A DNA stretch of 64,000 bases from Cryptomeria japonica (taxonomy: Eukaryota; Streptophyta; Pinopsida; Cupressales; Cupressaceae), in contig NC_081406.1 of the NCBI RefSeq assembly GCF_030272615.1, forward strand, positions 218,872,997-218,936,996, given 5' to 3'. A program made the position numbers and the translations under genes. Of this stretch, positions 47,546-59,517 are shown piece by piece (the stretch's first letter is position 1; every line of letters begins with the position of its first letter). Under the pieces are notes generated by a model. That model saw only the letters and a list, made by a program, of their open reading frames with translations. It ran no database searches and was not told where the DNA came from.

Positions 47546-48313
47546 TGTTGGCAAATGCACACTCCAATGAGAAATTGTAGGTGATTGAAGGTTTTGTCAT
47601 TGATGTCAACCTTGCAATCATGTGATACTAGCAAGACAATATACTGACACCAGCAACAACAAACTCTACACCGGTAAAGGAAGGATACCGGTACCCTGGC
47701 TGACAGGAATTTTGTTTATAATGTATTTTGTAATTAATTGTAAAATCATTGTAAGCCGACATGGTGAGTTGTAATACGACGCATATATGTATGAGATCAT
47801 TGTAGAACATTTGGTAATAATGTGATAGGTGAAATAAGGTAGACCTAATATGCAAATTATAGGTTAAGGGTTTATGTATGAAGCAGAGCTAAAACCGGTA
47901 CTGGATCTGGCATAGCAGATGCTATTTTGAAGTAGTACAAGACATTGGATTTGTATAATCCATTTTTTAAGTCAATGTGACTTCTTATTTTGTAATTGAG
48001 CAGTGAGCTCTAGGCACTTGGCCTTCTAGCATGTGTAGGCCCCTATTGTAAGAGTAATATTCACTTATTGGCCAGTAAGCAAATATTATGGGTCATGAAT
48101 CCCACCAAGGTTTTTCCCACATCAGGTTTCCTCATTAAACTATTGTGTTATGGTGTTCTTTTCATGTGGTTGTTGTTATTCTTGTTTACTACATTATTCT
48201 TGGTTTACCGAAATACAATATTGATATGCTTTACATGTTTTAAATCAAGTAAATTCATTAACCAGTTAGATACTGATTCACCCCCCCTCTTAGTATCTTT
48301 GGGAATCCTAACA
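47546..48313 (+). repeat. E3 3' LTR
   Basis: 768 bp, TGTTGGCAAATG to GGAATCCTAACA, followed by TSD TCCTC. Confidence 0.95.
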
Positions 48314-48318
48314 TCCTC

Positions 48319-49989
48319 TGCTTCTACTTTGCCATAGGATGGCAGGAGGTTTGAAGAAGGAGCTCATAGAGGAATGAAAGAAGGATTTGTTTGGGTGAGG
48401 AGTGGTAGCCAGTCATCTTTGTGATGACATGGAATATGCAACCCCTCCCCAACATATTACATTTACCCTAAAGCTCCTTTTTCCACTTTCCCTGATCGTG
48501 GGCATGAAGGCTCGAGCTCCTTTCCATTTTCTTTGTTCCTAGGAATTAAAGCTTCCTCCTCTATTTTAATTTTTAGGGGTGACTTTACTAAGTTACTTCT
48601 TGCTAGGTCCCAGTATCCATTCCGAGAAGGGAAATGATCTATTGGATAGAACGTAACATCTCACGTTCCATCCAAAGGCATCAGGGTGATAATGGCATGG
48701 CTTAAGCAGTTTTGCAAGTTGTATAGTCATTGGGGTTCCTTTTCTAGTTCCAGTAGCGATTCTAGACTCTAGGTGAAGGGAGAAAGTTGTATAGTCATTT
48801 ACAGAGCAAAAGAAAAGCATTTAGTGTCAAGTTTTGTGTAGGTTCTTGAAGGAGTTATATATAAATTTATTTTGTGACAGTCAACGGAAGTAGTAATTTT
48901 ATTCAATAGAAATTAAATTCTGATCTATTTCTCTCCGGTGTATAATTCTATCTCTTTCAAATGATTAGAATCATGAGTTTTATCTTTTTTCATTTGTTGC
49001 ATTGTTATGGTGTATGTAATTTTTCATTTAATGCTTCCTATTATGCCCAGGAATGCAAAAAATTTGTTAGTTTGGAATCATATTAAGGATTCACTTCATT
49101 GTAATTGGTGGGCAGATTATAGGTATGAGTAAATGCCAACTTTATGGAGGAGGTAAAACATGTACATGATAGTCATAGAACACCTCCATATATATTACAT
49201 AAACATCCATAGCATATAAAATCATAAGAGTATTAAGAATGAAAGTATCAAACACCACAATAGATAGGAATACAACATAATTAGTAAAACATGCATGCAA
49301 CTCAATTAAAGGGAATATCTTTTGAGGATCCAATTCCATGATAGATGTTATAGAAAAATCATAATTTCATAATCAAATGCAAACAAGAAAACATATTCAC
49401 CCACAATGAATCAACTATTATAATTGGAAGGTCACTTCACCAAGTCAACATCAAGACAACTGACCAGTGCCTTATCCTAGGGTATAGAGTCACTTACAAT
49501 TAAGACAACCTAATAATAAACTTCAATAAGATTCAATTGCAGATAAATAGGAATGAATATGCCATTACATACACAACCCAAATTCATACGTAAAATGAAA
49601 AACCTTTGACCATTCAATTCATAGTGAAAACCTAAATTCAACACAAAGACAATTATGTGAAGATCTCAAACTGCAAATGATATTGATATTATATTCATAA
49701 TGATATCATAAAGTAAATTCAAAATGCGATTTAGCTATGCACTTATTGAATTCTTGATCAGTTGAACTATTATAACTATAAGTCTATATCAGAGTTTTCA
49801 ACATCAATAAAAGTGGCCAACTGGCCATCCCTATCTACTGATCCAAAAAAAAGTTGCCACCCCTCTCAAATTAATCTTGGAATCCTTTTATAAGATGAGG
49901 ATTCAAAAATCTTAGAATTACTGTGAGGAATCTTGCGTAGCAACCTAACATTTTTTCTTTTGCTTTAGCATGGTTTGCCACTTGTCCAG
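48319..49989. other. Right interior of E6, no gene recognised
   Basis: Resumes the sequence interrupted by E3. AT-rich with no supported ORF; downstream (3') side of the minus-strand E6 gene. Confidence 0.45.
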
Positions 49990-52900
49990 CTATTTGTCTA
50001 TTGGCCAACTGAATGCCTTTACCTCTTCCAACTTTGCAACTGAATCTATCCATATGACATCTGTAACTACCCTAGCCTCAACAATAAACTTTGCATGGTC
50101 AACCTCAACCTTGAAGAGTGAATCAAGCATACCGTTAAGGAAATCAACATCAACCTGTTCATCTATATGCTTGATTATTTCTTCTTCCTCCAGAATCAAA
50201 ACAAATTCACTGGTCCAATCAGAAACTGATTTCAAATCTCCATTACTACCATAAATTGAAGGCACCAATTTACTATAACCTTCCCCAAACGTCTACAATT
50301 TTTCATTTATAAGCACATCCTTTCCTGTGAAAAATGCATAAGATGCATTCATTACCTCCACCATGTCTTTAGTGTCACTGATCTTGGGAGGGAACTCATC
50401 ACTATGCATCATTGCAATATCTAGCTTATCCATTAATCTGCTTCTTCTTGACCAATCATTGAACAAAGGTCCAAGAAAAGCGACAGCCTCAAAGGATGTT
50501 TTACTTGCCTCTTTCAAAGAAATGTGCAAATCATGCACTACCATCAATTTTCCTTTCAATACTTTAATCCTGTGTTTCACAATTCCTGACACAATAGAGA
50601 TAGCCTTGACATTTTGTTCCTTTTCAAGCTTTTCAATTTTCTCTATGTATTCCTCCATTTTTGTTGTCACATCAGCTGGTATTTCTTGTACTTGTTCTAT
50701 AATTTGTATCGGAGGGGGCTCATTTGCAATTTTTTCTTTCAACTCCACTAATTCTTCCTCCAAAGAACCCTTCTTCATCAATGTCTCTTCATATTTTTTA
50801 GATAATGCAATCAATTGGCTATATGTTTCTGTATATCTTCTTGACAAATCCTCTGTTTTTGATAAATTCATGAAAGAAATTTGAGTAAAAAAATGAGGCA
50901 ATCTCCATGCCAGTTGTGTTCTACAAATTCCAGATCATTCTGTCATCTTTATTTTTTACTTGGATATTTAGAAGGTGGGGCTTTTGAGTGGAAGGGGCCA
51001 AAGACCAAGCATCAAGTACTCTTAATCAGATTTCCTATTCCACATATATTTTCTCCCTATCAGGATCATATTCCTGTAGTGCCTTGATGATCTCCTCTTT
51101 CTTTTTTACATTTCCTTCCTCTATGATTAATTTTGTCTGAATTGATTTTATTTCAACCTTGTCAAAAAAAATTTAAATTCATCCGACTTAATAATGTCAT
51201 CATCTTTCATGAACTCATTTGACAACATCACACTCTCATCAAAGCCTTGAGCAAGGGCTTCGTTTGTTTCTCCCTTTTTTTCATTCTTCCCTGCTTCTCT
51301 GAGATGTGTCCTTATTTGATGAAAGTAGTGTCCCTGTTCTATAACAATTGCTCTAGTAGGGTCTCTCCTCACAATTGTACTGACCTCTTTGGTTTTTTGT
51401 TTCTTTGCAGGTGGCACTCGAGTAGATTGAACTTCATCCCCACTCTCTACATCATCAGCAGACACACTAAGTGGCCTCTTTCCATGTGAAGAATGTCCAT
51501 CTTGGGGGTCTTTCTACTGAGCAACCACTTCTAGAATTTGAGGCATTTGTTCCATTAGAGTTTCATATAAACTCAACATTCTATTAATCCTCTCTAGGTA
51601 CGGGTTATCAGGGCAAAAACCTGAGAAAATAGGGTCAACAACCTTCAATTCTTCTTCAACTCTCATCAATTTTTTCCATTTCTTCTCCTTTCTTGTACTT
51701 CCTCTTTTCTCAGCAAATTTCTAACCACATATTCATCATCTAATGATTCATGGTCCTTTACTGTGGCCCAAGGTGTCATTTTTGGCAATGCACGTTTAAT
51801 AAATTGTTCAGGATCACAGAATCTAGACACAACATTAACCAACCTATATTGTTTAAGGAAATTATTTACTTCATCAAAGGAAATCCTACCAATGGTAAAA
51901 TCAGACACAACCCAAAGCCTAGGAAGAAGAGAACCCTTCCTGTGTTTGTCAAGGTATTCTTTTTTAACTAGGGTCAATTGCCAAATAAACTCCATAAAAG
52001 CAATCCTAATTGGAAGAAATTTTGGTAAAATATGGGGAGGCTGAGGACACCCATAGACTCTGATCATAGCAAAGTTATCAAAAAAGAAAAATTCCCCCCA
52101 GTTATGTGAAATATACCAATTTGGAACATACTGGTAAGGTCTCAAAACTCTCCTAACATTAATTGACAATCTTTCCCTATTTATTCCTAGCATTTCCATA
52201 ATTGGCAAAAAAATCCAATTTTCAAAGAAAAGGAAAGAAGAATGGGGAGAACTACTGTCCCAAACCTGGGTCCATCTTTGCACTGGCATTAATACACGCA
52301 ATTTTTTTTGAAAAGCTCCAATTCTTTATCCATGAACTCAACATTATAGAACAAGAGTAAATGCATTAGCAATGAATAATGCTTGAATGTAGGGTTGGGT
52401 GCACCACTATGAATTTCAACTAGAGCATCATGAATGTGTTTAACCACATAGCCCACATAATCGTAATCTTTGTTAACATCTAGGTGTTGAATATCCATAG
52501 CCATCATCGGCATTTCAGCTGACACTGTTGAATCTCCATCAAAACCCCACTCTACAAAATCCATAGATTGTACAATGCATATAATGGTGGAAAGGTGTGA
52601 TGTCAAATGGTGGTTCGATACTATCTAGAATTATAACTAGTTTCCTATTCACCCTAGGCATGTATCTAGGCATTGCATGCTTCTTGATAACACCTTTGTA
52701 TTTGTCATAATGCTCTGCAATCCTCTCCAAATCTATATCTATACATGCAACACCAGTAATCTAGAAATCTTCAAAGCTAGCTCTGTTAAATGAAACTAGG
52801 GTAGACTGGTTCTTTCTTCTGATTACCCTAGATACTAGGCAATAGCATTTGGCCAACTCTTTGATCAAATCCACATCAACATACACATCTAGCACAATTA

Positions 52901-53171
52901 ACTTTTCCATATTTAAATCCCAAGGGTTTGATATCGGGACACCCTTAACCTTATTATTCTAGAAATAATGAAACAGAGCAGAACCAGCCATATGAAGCAT
53001 GGTCAGGTTTCTACATTGGCTCCATAAATCTTTCCATACCAAATCATTTGTATTCAAAGCAACATAAGCCTCTGGCAGTGAATCTACAAATTATTCTTTG
53101 TATTTCTTATCCTTCTTTTCCTCAATGGCCTTGGGCTTGGAATCTCTAGTTCCACTGATCGCCTTGCTCAT
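49990..53171 (-). pseudogene. E6 gene: unknown large protein with C-terminal coiled coil
   Basis: About 1,050 codons from ATG 53171 (MSKAISGTRDSKPKA) on the minus strand, with several stops and at least two frameshifts (near 52545 and 52300). The middle (52301-51666) is 211 open codons with FFENWIFLPIMEMLG, NWYISHNWGEFFFFDN and DEVNNFLKQYRLV, a hydrophobic and aromatic-rich globular domain. A Lys/Arg-rich stretch with PPAKKQKTKE follows near 51390, then a coiled coil at 50900-50580 (SLEEELVELKEKI ... EKIEKLEKEQN) and a short C-terminal domain (VEVMNASYAFF). I do not recognise the family. It lies between the two E6 LTR-like regions and no pol gene accompanies it. Confidence 0.6.
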
Positions 53172-53540
53172 TTTAGCTGCAAGAGAAAAACAACCAATTT
53201 TTTGAAATTTTCCCACACCCAATAGTCTGAATTCTCCAACATTGTTGTAGAGCTCAATTCACTAGATTACCTCGAAGATAGAATGCATTAATGCAATTAT
53301 ACAAAATCTCGGCTTGATCATGCAATTTACGATATTTGGGTGCCATCACTTGTCTCAAGTCTCATTAATTGCCACACTTGCATGAACTAGCTACTGTGGC
53401 ATTAATTCAAATCTAAAGTACTCGAACAAAATTTGAATTTATTCCCTTCTATTTGATTGGTGATTTCCATTCAAAACTTTTACAGAACCTGGTAAACAAG
53501 TCTACGTGTCAATCCCCATCTTTAATCGCACACTTGCAGC
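53172..53540 (-). other. Leader region upstream of the E6 gene
   Basis: No gene. I looked for a tRNA-complementary PBS next to an LTR end here and found none. Confidence 0.4.
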
Positions 53541-54750
53541 CGGTTATAACAATTTGGAAAGTAACTAGTGAGTTAGCGACAATGCTACCAAATCCTCTTA
53601 ATCGCAAGTTCACAACCCCTTTTACGAATCCTCAAAGAATCTCATGAGTGAGTGACAACCGTTGATCTTCATCAAGCCCTTCAGTCGCAACCTCACAACA
53701 ACATTTGTAATATTCTTTCTTTATGTATGAGGTGGCGACCACTACAAATCTAACAAAACAACTTATTTCATCGCAAGCTCACAACTCAAAACTTAACTTG
53801 GCTTAAACCCTTGCAATCCCGTGATAATAAGACACTTAACCACCATCGCATGCTCACAATACTTTTTGACTTAAGACTTACAAACTTACGAGCATGTGAT
53901 GACCACAAAATCAGACCAAAACTTACATGTTGCCAGATCGCAACATAAAATGCTAAACAACTTCAAAACTTGCGAGCAAGCAATGAAACCAACTAAGCTA
54001 TGATACCAACCACATTGCATGATCACAAATTAAAATGACTTTACCATGAACACCTCGCGAATTTGCAATAACATAAAATCACACCCAGTCGCAACCTCGC
54101 AACATAAAATGGTCAAGTGCAAAACATCTTGTGAGGTAGCGACAACTAAAATTTCCCAGTACTCGCAAGCTCGCGACTGAAACTAACTTGATGATAAAGG
54201 ACCTGCAAGCTAGCGATAACCATAAAATCTCAAAACTATTTATCTCTTGACTGCAGTGACCCAACAAGTACCAACAAAAATCAATGTTTTATGTTAATTA
54301 ACTTCATCAACAGGTGCGAGCAGTGACACACAAACCATTAATGACTTAATCACTAACTCTCACAGCTATAATGCATGACATCAAACCAATTCAAGACCTC
54401 GTGACCAAAGCAATTTCATTAACAATCTCCAGCTTGCTAACATAAAATGCTAACACCCAGAAAACTAGAGACCTCGCGATTTAAACCCAAACCAACACTC
54501 GCTAACTCACCACTTAAACATGAAATTTATCTACAAGTTAGAGATGAAACATTAAACATGTCTCATTGTCTAACCAACCCTTTGACCACACTTGACGTTG
54601 ACATGGATAAATAAAGAGAGGACAACTCATATTTTCAATGCACAACAACTTCGTTTTACTAGCCAACTAAGACAAAAAACAAACACAAAACCCTAATCGC
54701 CATGAACATCATGTTAAGCATTTAATGTAGAACAGTAGAAAGGTTCTAAC
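53541..54750 (-). repeat. E6 right LTR-like region with CTCGCGA motifs
   Basis: Many copies of TCGCAAGCTCGCGAC, TAGCGACAA and CATAAAATG motifs. 54240-54490 aligns with 30640-30965 in the same orientation. The outer end may be near GGTTCTAACA at 54750. Confidence 0.5.
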
Positions 54751-55071
54751 AGTTATGCAATATGAATAATTTTATGGATCTTGTGACACAAATTGTTGCA
54801 TTTCATGTTCAAAATAATGTGGAACCAATTTACTAATAATTCAATTGTTTACTAATAATTCAAAAAATAAATTCTAATTGTTTACTAATAATTCAAATTC
54901 ACAATTAAAAATATGAAATAAGTATCTATTCTGATTGACAAATTCAAGGAATACAATATAAAAAATCATCAATGAAAACTATAGTATTGCAAATTTAAAT
55001 TGTAATATGACTCAAGAATTGTAGTATAATTATAAATACCTATAAACTGACTGCTAATTCACTTCGGTGAC
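54751..55071 (-). other. hAT 3' untranslated region
   Basis: AT-rich, no gene, directly downstream of the transposase stop. Confidence 0.5.
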
Positions 55072-55504
55072 TCAGTCCGAGGCTTCTATATCCCAAATGG
55101 ACTCAAGATCCAGAAACTGACTAATACTAACAGGTTCATCTTCATTCTGAGTCGGGTATTCAAAAATTTCTTCATCTTCATGCTGACTCTGAGTCTGCGA
55201 TCCATCATTTGTCTCAGCACTAGCACTAGCAGTAGCACCACCAGCTTTTAAAGTGTTGTACAGACCTCGTCTTTCATGGATGGAATTTCAGATTGCCAAT
55301 GCCCTATCATATGGAAAATCTCTAACATTATACTGAGTTACAAACAACGTCAAGCAAGTTTCCAAATTTTTGTCTAATTTGTTTCTGATCTTTGATTTCA
55401 AAAGCCCTAATGCACTGAAAACTCTCTTATCTTCCACTAACCCCAATATCATTGTTTGGCATAAATCAGTAAGTTTCAAATATTCTGGTATTGCAATATG
55501 CAAT
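55072..55504 (-). pseudogene. hAT transposase, C-terminal dimerisation region
   Basis: Minus-strand continuation of the transposase after E8. It contains AIPEYLKLTDLC and VFSALGLLKSKIRNKLDKNLETCL, the hAT C-terminal dimerisation motif. After a TGA at 55288 (a Trp codon in relatives, by inference) come NSIHERRGLYNTLK and an acidic Ser/Thr/Glu-rich tail ending at 55072. This domain also supplies the third catalytic residue region in hAT proteins. Confidence 0.82.
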
Positions 55505-57165
55505 TGTGTAGGGAAAAAAGCGAGACTAGGTCAATGTACCCTAATCCTACCTTTTGACACACATTGCGGAATACGAAAGGGCCTAGAGATATCGCACAAT
55601 TAGCTACTTCTTTTGGTGAAAGAGAGAGCCACGGGATATCTATTAGGATTTCTATTCCCTTGTTGAAATTGAAAGCTAAAATGATACAAGTTCAAACCCT
55701 AACCTCAAAATGCAAGTATGAACTAGTAACAAGTTTGCAGAATTGAGATTAAACAATGAACAGCTGTAAATGTAAGGATAAAATAAGAATGCAGATATGT
55801 ACCTGGAGTCGAAATCAGACTGAAAATGTTCGGGACGGGGGCGCGGGCGCCACTGTCCTGAAAACTGCATCGGAAACCACTGTTTTGCACCCTGAAACAC
55901 TGTCTGGAAACTGTCGGAAAGCTGTCTGTCCGGAGGACCAGGGCGCCCAACGCCTCTGTCCCAGGGACCAGGGCGCCCAGCGCCCCTGTCCTGGTAAGAC
56001 CAGGGTCCCCAACGCCTCTGTCCCAGTCTTCTGAGCTACAATTGCACACAGAGTTCTGTCTCAGTCTCCTCTTTCCTGATCTGTGTCCTGCGGCGTCGTC
56101 CGAATCCCGAAACCTGCAATAATATCTGAAAAAGGGGGAAGGGCGGCTATATAGGGTTCTACCTTAGTCAAACCCCCGCTTTGGTGATTTCCACCTCCAC
56201 AAATAGCCAAGTTGTTTTGTAAAATGTATTGTGTGTGCAGACCTAGTGTGTGTGCAAGGTCCAAAATGCAAGAAAGCAAACTAGAGCAACCTAGAAAGTA
56301 AACCCTAATTGCTTGTAAATGATAATGCAAATGCTCTAAATCAAGATGCAATGTGATCTAAAGCATGAATAAATGATATATCAAAGCTTATGTAAGGACA
56401 TGAAAACAATATGAAATCATACCCAACCCTCAAGGGAGGAGTACAAGCCAATCTTCAGTCGGTAATCTCCTATTGTTCTTCAATGTCTTCCAAGCCCTAA
56501 TTGGATGAATGAATGAATTTGATAGATGCTTGATAGAATGATGTTGAGTGTTGTTGAAGTCTTCAAAGATCTGCTCTTTCGCTGCATATGAAGTTCCTGA
56601 AAACCAAAAATCGGATCCCTTCAAATGAGGAAAGAGAGCTTTTATGTATGAAATCCTAGGTCGTAAATTCATATTTTGGCCAACCTAGAGATTGAATATC
56701 CCACCAATTTCTTGGGGTTAAGCTTTATTTTATGATTGGATCGTGCTCCCAAAATTTCGGGAAAAATGTCCGGGACCATGTTGCATGGGTGCCATGGTCC
56801 CGACAACTTTTCACCAAATTTTCAGGGCCATCGGATATGATGATTTTAGAGAGAATCCCAAAGTTACAGGTGATTTCGAGATGTTTAGACCCCGAAACCA
56901 AGCCCCCAAGTTTGAAATAGGACTTAATTAGGGTTTTTGATTAAGTGATGTATTGGAGGAATAAAATGCGAAGGGCGCGCTTTAGTGAAAGGGCCCTACT
57001 TTATGATGTAGAGAATGATGAAATAAGACTTTAGACCTAATTAATTTGATTAATTAAGTGCTTAAGGAGAAATGCAATGCAGAATGCAAAATGCGCTAAG
57101 GCGGGTGCTAAACTAGGTGTGAAATTGTACCACCCTAGCGAGTGCGTACAATTTATGACGCTACA
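55505..57165 (-). mobile_element. E8: solo LTR in the hAT transposase gene
   Basis: 1,661 bp bounded by TGTGTAGGG and GACGCTACA with perfect 5-bp TSD GCAAT at 55500-55504 and 57166-57170. No internal domain or second LTR is found. On the minus strand it starts TGTAGCGTCATAAATTG. A TATATAG box-like site lies at 56149. Orientation is uncertain because both strands give TG...CA ends. Confidence 0.8.
55936..56025. repeat. GC-rich 30-bp minisatellite in E8
   Basis: Three copies of GACCAGGGCGCCCAACGCC-type units starting at 55936, 55966 and 55998. It stands out as a GC-rich island in AT-rich DNA. Confidence 0.88.
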
Positions 57166-57170
57166 GCAAT

Positions 57171-59517
57171 ACTTCACTTTGATCTATCCTTTTCCAAAGC
57201 CTTGTGATTGATCCAGGTTCAAATGGATTCTCCAAGTCAACCAACTTTTTTTTCATAGTCAATGCAAAGCATTTACATTGTTTTTTAAGATGCGCTAAAT
57301 TTAAAATTCCTTCTGTTGGCTATCCATTGCAATATGCATCTTTTGAAAATGTCAATATCAATTCCTCTAGTTTTTTATGAAATACCTTAGCGTCATTTGG
57401 ATTATCTCTAATTGAATGCCAAAATTGAGGATACACACAACCCATGGCTTCAAGTATTTCTTCTCAAGGGAATCTTTCATGAATCTCTATTGAAGGTTCA
57501 TATGCAATAGACTTCAAATTATCACTAGCAGATTTAACAATCTTGTCAAAATCTTCCTTTTTAACTGGCAGTTCTCTGCCTCGCTTGCCCATCTTAGATT
57601 GGTGCATTGGTATCTGAAATCCTTTTACAAAGACACATAACTCATTTTTTGCATAGAAATGTAAAAAAAATTTAGCATGATTCAAATCTGTAATTATCTG
57701 CCACCTATAAAAATTTGGGCTTTGCCTTGTTAGAACTGAATATAGAACATCCAGGCCCAAGCATGTCATTTTATGCAGAGTGCTATACTCATTGATATAT
57801 GTAGTTCTATCTTGGGCTTTCTTAACAAGTTTTTTCATTGAATCCGACATGGGGAGAAGACTAGATAAAGTTAATGGAGTCTCTATATCACTGTGAGGCA
57901 TTGCTCATACATTAGTCCGATCAAGGATTGATATTCTGTTAGAACTCGTTCTGCTGGTCCATGCAAGGAGATCCATCTGGTCTCAACATCCCTGAGAAGC
58001 TTGTTTCCTGTTGTTATTTCCTCAACAAAAATCTAAAATTCTGCAAAATGTTTAGGACTTCGGCAGAAGTATGAGTGGAGCTCGTGGACTAGATCTTCAA
58101 CTTTTGACACTGTAGGGAACTTGCTTACAATTCTATATTCTAAATTCATTCGATGGGCCATGCAGTGAATGCCAACCATGTATGGTGCAATACTAGTTTT
58201 TAATCTTGTGCAAAGACCGATCCTTTGACCTTGCATTACTGCAGCTCCATGAGATCCAACACACACCAAATTCTTGGCAATTGTCAAGTCATCCATACTA
58301 GCAATTTCATTCAAAGCTTTCTTAACTTCCAAATATAAATTTTCTATTGTTGAATCACCCCTCATTTTATGAACACAGAGTAAATGAGCTCGACAGACAT
58401 GTTCTTTTATGGTATACACATGCATACAAAACCAAGCAGTGTTATCTACCTCAGTAACTTCATCTATGGATAATGAAATAAAATTGGACTCTTTTACACT
58501 CTCTTGTAAATTTTTCTTTTCCACCTCAGCGAGATAGTTTTCCATTTCCCATCGAGTGTTTATTGACCAATGTGACATAGCATAGTGAGGAAAATTCAAA
58601 AAAGATAATAAATTACTATATTTTGGGAAATATTTCATAGGATGCCCTCTCGATAGAATATGAAAAATAACACTCATCTAAATAGTCTTTGCTAGGTTTG
58701 CATCTTTCGCTGCATGTTCAAGCCCAACCTTGATTGTATTTCCAAATCCACTATTACCAATCAATGTCATTTTGTGGTTATGCTCTTCATATTCCTTGAC
58801 ATACTTAACATGAAGACATTATTCCTTTGATTTCCATCTTACTATTGGTGTTTCCTTTCCATCTATGATCTACTTTTCATAAACCTTACCAGTATGCTTT
58901 TCTATGGTGTCAAGCTTTAGTTGCATCTTCTTCTCTCTTTTAGTTTTCTAGCTACAAATCTTACACCTGCATTTTGTTGGTTGTTCATAATTGTTTGGGA
59001 TTGGTTCAATGAATGGGTACTTTGCTACCCAATAATTCTTAAAACTCCTTGTCATCTCCCACTGTCACCCTAGTTTTACTTTCCTTTTTCTTTTCTTCCT
59101 ACCAACATCATCTTTAGTACTAGCATTTGAATCCGAGGGAATTATCGCATTATGTGTATCCCTTAGAACATCTTCTACTATGTCGATAATGTCATCCTCA
59201 TTTGACACATTTAACTCAATGACAATCCCACCTTGTGGTGGTGGTGAGCTACTGTGAATGGCTTCTGCAATTACAAAAGTTGATGAACCGAAAACTTTGC
59301 CAATTCCAAAGAAACACTTTATGGTAGTATCTTTAAGTTTAAGTTTTGGGCATTTTGATGGCCTCCCAGTCCCTTCAGTTTTACCACCTTGGGGAGTCTT
59401 ACCCTTGTCTGACATCCCAATCCCCTCACCACCCTGAGGAGTCTTAGTCTCACCCTTGTCTGACATCTCAATTCCTTCACCACCCTCAGGAGTCTCACCC
59501 ATGTCTGATTGTGACAT
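57171..59517 (-). pseudogene. hAT transposase, main part
   Basis: Starts at ATG 59517 (MSQSDMGETPEGGEG). An acidic Gly/Glu-repeat N-terminus is followed by a KRKRK nuclear-signal-like cluster and then a Cys-rich zinc-finger-like segment (CRCKIC) with LKLDTIEKHTGKVYEK. The core has FISLSIDEVTEVDNTAW (first catalytic Asp), VCVGSHGAAVMQGQ and VGIHCMAHRMNLE, the signature of the ZNF862/DUF4371-like branch of hAT transposases. In relatives the second motif is usually GSDGA; here the Asp is His. Stops near 58678, 58033 and later, and frame changes, show decay. The gene is cut at 57170 by E8. Together with the C-terminal part it is about 930 codons. Confidence 0.85.

Larger units (their letters stand above)
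31781..48313 (+). mobile_element. E3: LTR retrotransposon without pol, split by E4
   Basis: LTRs 31781-32546 and 47546-48313, with a perfect 5-bp TSD TCCTC at 31776-31780 and 48314-48318. The 5' LTR starts TATTGGCA where the 3' LTR has TGTTGGCA, so the TG terminus has mutated. PBS at 32547 and PPT ending at 47545. Without the nested E4 it is about 6.7 kb and carries only ORF1 and ORF2, the same gene pair as E2 with close similarity. No pol domain is found in any frame. Confidence 0.92.
30361..54750 (-). mobile_element. E6: degenerate LTR-like element inside the hAT
   Basis: Two related direct-repeat regions (about 30400-30965 and 53560-54490) flank a minus-strand gene (53171-49990). The colinear anchors are TTTATCTCTTGACTGC, TCACTAACTCTCAC.GCTATAATG and GACCTCGTGACCAAAGCAATTT. 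They are read as diverged LTRs; the left one also holds an internal duplication of about 310 bp. I could not find the PBS, PPT, exact ends or TSD, so the element boundaries are approximate. E3 is inserted in it. Confidence 0.4.

Noticed and set aside
30355-54750. Exact ends and TSD for E6
   Set aside because: Candidates such as ACACG/AACAC near 30385 and 54680 do not match exactly and the TG/CA ends are not convincing, so only approximate limits are given.
55756-56034. Open frame through the GC-rich minisatellite (DQGAQRLCP repeats)
   Set aside because: The period is not a constant multiple of three and the reading frame depends on the repeat; it is inside a solo LTR.
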